A stretch of DNA of 64,000 nt, from contig CAIVHU010000121.1 in NCBI GenBank assembly GCA_903905735.1, forward strand, positions 24,989-88,988. The letters are read 5' to 3'. The stretch comes from an uncultured beta proteobacterium. Lineage in GTDB: Bacteria > Pseudomonadota > Gammaproteobacteria > Burkholderiales > Burkholderiaceae_C. The notes under the pieces were generated by a model that was not told the DNA's origin, made no database searches, and saw only the letters and a list, made by a program, of their open reading frames with translations. The first letter of the stretch is position 1. Each line of letters opens with the position of its first letter. The position numbers and the translations under genes are program-made. Shown here piece by piece: positions 60,715 through 64,000 of the stretch.

Positions 60715-61893
60715 ATGACCGCAGATACACCCCCACCGAAGAAGAACAAATGGTCCTGGCGCAGCCAGGCGTTTCGTGGTCTGATCTACCAGGTTCTGGC
60801 CATTGGCATCATCGCCGCAGCGGTCTGGTTTCTGGCGCACAACACACTCGTCAATATGCGGGTGCGCGGCATTCAGAGCGGCTTTGACTTCTTGAAGCAG
60901 CCTGCCGGATTTGCCATTGGCGAGAGCCTCTACCCATTTGACTCGGAGCAGCCTTACTGGCAAGCGTTTCTCGTTGGCATCAGCAACACCTTGCGCGTCG
61001 CCATTGTGGGCATCGTTTTATCGACCATTCTGGGTACCTTGCTGGGTATTGGCCGTTTTTCGCGCAATGCGTTGGTGCGAGGGCTGTGTTTGACCTATGT
61101 TGAAGCCTTCCGCAATATTCCAGTGCTGCTGCAGTTGTTGCTCTGGTACGTGGTGCTGACCGAGGTGCTGCCGGACTCGGCAAATGCCTGGCAGGTGGGC
61201 TCGTTCTTTCTGAGCAAAGGCGGATTGAACTTCCCCATCCCCGTGTGGGCCGCCGGGCAGTTTTGGGCCGCCATCGGGGTACTGATCGGTGTCTTGGGTG
61301 CCTGGGTGTACCGGCGCTGGGCGATCAGGCAATTTGAAGCCACCGGCAAACCGCGCAGCATGTTCTGGGTACCCGTGGTCATCGTCGTCGCCTGCAGCCT
61401 GCTGGGCTGGGCACTGGGCGGTGCGCCGACGGCACTGAACCGGCCCGTCAAAGGCGATTTTTCCATTGAAAACGGTGGCGCACTGACGCCCGAGTTTCTG
61501 GCGGTGCTCATTGGACTGACGCTGTACACATCGTCATTCATTGCCGAGGTGGTGCGCGGTGGCATCGCTTCTGTGCCGGGTGGACAAGGTGAGGCAGCAT
61601 CCGCGCTGGGCCTGAACCGGCAGCAGGAGATGAGCCTGGTGATGCTGCCGCAGGCGCTGCGGGTGATCATTCCGCCGTTGACCAACCAGTACCTGAACCT
61701 GACGAAGAATTCATCTTTAGCCGTGGCCATTGGCTACCCGGACGTGGTCTCCATCGCCAATACAACGTTGAACCAGACCGGGCGCGCGGTGGAGTGCATC
61801 TCGCTCGTGATGCTGGTTTACCTGACCACCTCGCTGGGAACCTCGCTGCTGATGGGCTGGTACAACAAGCGTTCCGCCATCAAAGAGCGTTGA
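60715..61893 (+). CDS. aapQ: Amino-acid ABC transporter permease (AapQ-like)
   Basis: A 392-aa inner-membrane permease. The HisM/GltJ-type core is split by a large insert: LRVAIVGIVLSTILGTLLGI and YVEAFRNIPVLLQLLLWYVVL, then a long extra membrane-loop stretch (residues 160-260), then VVRGGIASVPGGQGEAASALGLNRQQEMSLVMLPQALRVIIPPL, the EAA loop. This long form is characteristic of AapQ/BztB. It pairs with AapM, 15 bp downstream. Confidence 0.92.
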   Translation: MTADTPPPKKNKWSWRSQAFRGLIYQVLAIGIIAAAVWFLAHNTLVNMRVRGIQSGFDFLKQPAGFAIGESLYPFDSEQPYWQAFLVGISNTLRVAIVGIVLSTILGTLLGIGRFSRNALVRGLCLTYVEAFRNIPVLLQLLLWYVVLTEVLPDSANAWQVGSFFLSKGGLNFPIPVWAAGQFWAAIGVLIGVLGAWVYRRWAIRQFEATGKPRSMFWVPVVIVVACSLLGWALGGAPTALNRPVKGDFSIENGGALTPEFLAVLIGLTLYTSSFIAEVVRGGIASVPGGQGEAASALGLNRQQEMSLVMLPQALRVIIPPLTNQYLNLTKNSSLAVAIGYPDVVSIANTTLNQTGRAVECISLVMLVYLTTSLGTSLLMGWYNKRSAIKER

Positions 61894-61908
61894 GCAGGAA
61901 CACACGCC

Positions 61909-63015
61909 ATGACTTCAACCACCCTGTTCCAGCCGATTGCCGCCCGTCCGGCACCCATCAACACCGAAGGCCCGGTAGCCTGGGTCAAGACCAACCTGCT
62001 TTCCGACTGGAAAACCAGCCTGTCCACCGTGATCATCGGCGGCTTGCTGCTTTGGTTTATTCCCCAGATATTGAGTTGGGCGGTATTCAAGGCCACCTGG
62101 ATTCCAAATTACAACGCCTGCCACGTTAATCCAGCGGGAGCTTGCTGGGGCCTGATTGCCGAAAAATACCGCATCATCATTTTTGGCCGCTACCCGTATG
62201 AAGAGCAATGGCGACCGCTGATCGCCACCATCTTGCTGACCGGCCTGCTGGTGCTGAGTTGCATGCGTGCTTTCTGGAAAGCCTGGTTGCCGATACTGTG
62301 GGTGGTGGTGTTCTCGCTCTTCTTCATGCTGATGTATGGCAACGTTTTGGGCATGGAAAAGGTCGAGACAGACCGCTGGGGCGGTTTGCCACTGACGATT
62401 TTGTTGTCGTCCGTTTCACTGGTGTTGTGCTTCCCGATTGCCCTGGTCGTGGCCCTGGGGCGGCGATCCAACCTGCCAGCCATTCGCACGTTTTGCACCA
62501 TTTATGTGGAGCTGATCCGGGGTGTGCCCCTGATCTCGGTGCTGTTCATGGCCTCGTTCATGTTCCCGCTGTTCATGCCGCCGGGCACCAACATCGACGT
62601 GCTGATACGCGTTCTCGTCGGCATCACACTGTTTGCTGCGGCCTACATGGCCGAGGTGATACGCGGTGGCTTGCAAGCCATTCCCAAAGGTCAGGTTGAA
62701 GCGGCGGCCACGCTGGGCCTGTCATATTGGCAGACGCAGCGGATGATTGTGCTGCCACAGGCACTGGCCATGGTGGTGCCTGGCATCATGAACAACTTCA
62801 TCTCCACCTTCAAGGACACCTCTCTGGTGACCATCGTGAGTCTGTATGAGCTGACCGGCGCGCTGAAGCTGGGCGTGAACTCGGATGCCAACTGGCGACC
62901 TTTCATCATTGAGGGCTACCTCTTCATCGCGATGATCTACTTTATCTTCTGCTTTTCGATGTCACGCTATAGCCACTGGATCGAGAAGCAGGTCAACAAG
63001 AGCAAGCTTCGCTAA
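61909..63015 (+). CDS. aapM: Amino-acid ABC transporter permease (AapM-like)
   Basis: A 368-aa second permease of the heterodimer. N-terminal helices precede a core with LPLTILLSSVSLVLCFPIALVVALG, YVELIRGVPLISVLFMASFM and the ATPase-docking EAA loop VIRGGLQAIPKGQVEAAATLGLSYWQTQRMIVLPQALAMVVPGI. Longer than His-type permeases, as in AapM/BztC. The ATPase gene follows 28 bp later. Confidence 0.92.
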   Translation: MTSTTLFQPIAARPAPINTEGPVAWVKTNLLSDWKTSLSTVIIGGLLLWFIPQILSWAVFKATWIPNYNACHVNPAGACWGLIAEKYRIIIFGRYPYEEQWRPLIATILLTGLLVLSCMRAFWKAWLPILWVVVFSLFFMLMYGNVLGMEKVETDRWGGLPLTILLSSVSLVLCFPIALVVALGRRSNLPAIRTFCTIYVELIRGVPLISVLFMASFMFPLFMPPGTNIDVLIRVLVGITLFAAAYMAEVIRGGLQAIPKGQVEAAATLGLSYWQTQRMIVLPQALAMVVPGIMNNFISTFKDTSLVTIVSLYELTGALKLGVNSDANWRPFIIEGYLFIAMIYFIFCFSMSRYSHWIEKQVNKSKLR

Positions 63016-63043
63016 TCGCACCCACATCACGTAGAGCATCATC

Positions 63044-63799
63044 ATGGCTGACACAAAAAGCACTCCCATCATCACCTTCGACAAAGTCAACAAGTGGTAC
63101 GGCAACAATTTTCATGTGCTGCGGGACATTGATCTCACAGTGGCCAAGGGCGAGCGCATCGTCATCTGCGGGCCATCGGGTTCGGGCAAATCAACGCTGA
63201 TCCGCTGCATCAACCGCCTCGAAGAGCACCAGCAAGGCCACCTGATCGTGGACGGCGTGGAACTGACTGACGACGTGAAAGCCATCGATCAGGTGCGCAA
63301 AGAGGTGGGCATGGTGTTCCAGCAGTTCAACCTGTTCCCGCACCTGACCGTGCTGGAAAACCTGACGCTCTCACCCATGTGGGTCGGCAAGATGCCCAAG
63401 AAAGAGGCCGAAGAAAAGGCCATGATCCAGCTCAAGCGGGTGCGCATTGCCGAGCAGGCGGGCAAATACCCGCTGCAACTTTCGGGCGGCCAGCAGCAAC
63501 GCGTGGCGATTGCGCGCGCCTTGTGCCTCAAACCCAAGATCATGCTGTTTGACGAGCCCACCAGCGCACTCGACCCCGAGATGATCAAGGAAGTGCTGGA
63601 CGTGATGATCGCCATGGCCAGCGAAGGCATCACCATGCTGTGCGTCACGCATGAAATGGGTTTTGCCAAGGCCGTGGCTGACCGGGTGATCTTCATGGAT
63701 CAGGGCCAGATCGTCGAGCAGAACAACCCGCATGACTTCTTCAACAACCCGCAAAGCGAGCGCAGCAAAGACTTCTTGTCGAAGATTCTGGGGCACTGA
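63044..63799 (+). CDS. aapP: Amino-acid ABC transporter ATPase (AapP-like)
   Basis: A 251-aa polar-amino-acid importer ATPase. Walker A is [10 protein letters not shown]-loop [17 protein letters not shown], signature [15 protein letters not shown], Walker [17 protein letters not shown], switch His in CVTHEMGFA. It closes the aapJQMP operon; dispersed-element copy 17 follows within 35 bp. Confidence 0.95.
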   Translation: MADTKSTPIITFDKVNKWYGNNFHVLRDIDLTVAKGERIVICGPSGSGKSTLIRCINRLEEHQQGHLIVDGVELTDDVKAIDQVRKEVGMVFQQFNLFPHLTVLENLTLSPMWVGKMPKKEAEEKAMIQLKRVRIAEQAGKYPLQLSGGQQQRVAIARALCLKPKIMLFDEPTSALDPEMIKEVLDVMIAMASEGITMLCVTHEMGFAKAVADRVIFMDQGQIVEQNNPHDFFNNPQSERSKDFLSKILGH

Positions 63800-63830
63800 G
63801 CGAGCGGTCGCGGCTTCCAACATCGGACCG

Positions 63831-63870
63831 ATTGCTATATAAGAAATAGCTTCTTGTCCCTTCAAATTTC
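63831..63870 (+). repeat. Dispersed element, copy 17 (partial, after aapP)
   Basis: TTGCTATATAAGAAATAGCTTCTTGTCCCTTCAAATTT. The left half is clear, the right half is missing or decayed. Lies between the convergent ends of aapP and the reading frame at the window edge. Confidence 0.55.
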
Positions 63871-63899
63871 CTGATCCGCAAGGAACCGTCAACGGCACA

Positions 63900-64000
63900 T
63901 CAGACCAAGCGAAAGATCATTTTGGCTCCGGTTTCCGGGTGACAGAACGTTTGGTCAGTCAAGTCGGCTAGCAAGAGGCCCAGGGCCTTGTCATGCGCCG
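63900..64000 (-). CDS. C-terminal end of an unidentified protein (5' part outside window)
   Basis: An open minus-strand frame runs from the window edge to a TGA at 63900-63902 and reads like real protein for 33 residues (DKALGLLLADLTDQTFCHPETGAKMIFRLV). Too little is present to name a family, and a decayed or frameshifted gene is possible. Confidence 0.35.
   Translation of the reverse strand, partial: AHDKALGLLLADLTDQTFCHPETGAKMIFRLV

Overview
The window is a dense, high-GC chromosomal segment with no tRNA, rRNA, phage genes, transposase or CRISPR array that I can see. Gene content and order (queG/tsaE/amiC head, cydP-cydAB-cydX, tandem glycine riboswitch before gcvT-H-P, scoAB, COG4986-type ABC transporter, Mla/Pqi-like MCE locus) point to a betaproteobacterium of the Burkholderiales, most likely Comamonadaceae of the Rhodoferax/Polaromonas type. 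This placement is inferred from protein flavour and synteny; no database was searched.

Layout. 1-3 kb: queG (cut by the window edge) head-to-head with tsaE-amiC. 3-7 kb: a small P-loop kinase and a fused-permease ABC transporter with its ATPase but no binding protein. 7-13 kb: a sugar locus with a PfkB kinase divergent from binding protein, permease and ATPase (FrcBCA-like), a FucU/RbsD mutarotase and a ROK repressor, followed by a hypoxanthine-DNA glycosylase. 13.5-23.8 kb: a run of minus-strand envelope/lipid genes: DedA, MlaE-F-D, a PqiC-like lipoprotein, a TVP38-flavoprotein fusion, an ATP-grasp enzyme, a YHS lipoprotein, a patatin and a second TVP38 protein. 24-28.6 kb: cytochrome bd oxidase (cydP-A-B-X, ybgE-like) and an SQR/NDH-2-like flavoprotein. 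28.6-31.4 kb: a Phd-VapC toxin-antitoxin pair directly before mutL. 31.5-37.9 kb: two poorly known envelope proteins, MATE and SMR exporters, a LapA-like protein, scoAB with a divergent PAS-LuxR regulator, and a histone H1-like/DUF2934 protein. 38-45.7 kb: SNF2 helicase, thioesterase-ubiC, SDR, ETF-QO, NlpC/P60 lipoprotein. 45.7-50.9 kb: glycine cleavage operon under a tandem glycine riboswitch. 50.9-64 kb: chemoreceptor, ProQ, the circularly permuted ATP-grasp/alpha-E fusion with a transglutaminase, a serine hydrolase, a core-MetE protein and an AapJQMP-type amino-acid ABC transporter.

The most unusual signal is a dispersed element of about 50-60 bp. Its consensus is roughly ATAGCT-GC-n-GCCCTT-loop-AAGGGCTAGAGGCC flanked by A/T runs, and I count 17 copies (plus weak ones). 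Eleven lie inside genes, in frame. Several of these overlie conserved protein blocks (MutL, GcvP, ETF-QO) without apparent insertion: the element seems written into the codons rather than inserted between them. Intergenic copies often abut start codons in one fixed polarity, and two copies bracket a single hydrolase gene. Other repeats are a Comamonadaceae-style intergenic repeat before frcA, and a nested palindrome followed by a 12.5-copy hexanucleotide tract between gcvT and gcvH.

Functionally the window is mostly housekeeping and nutrient uptake (queuosine and t6A tRNA modification, cell separation, C1 metabolism, respiration, amino-acid and sugar import) plus envelope-lipid maintenance. 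The accessory part is limited to the toxin-antitoxin pair, the ATP-grasp/transglutaminase pair and the repeats.
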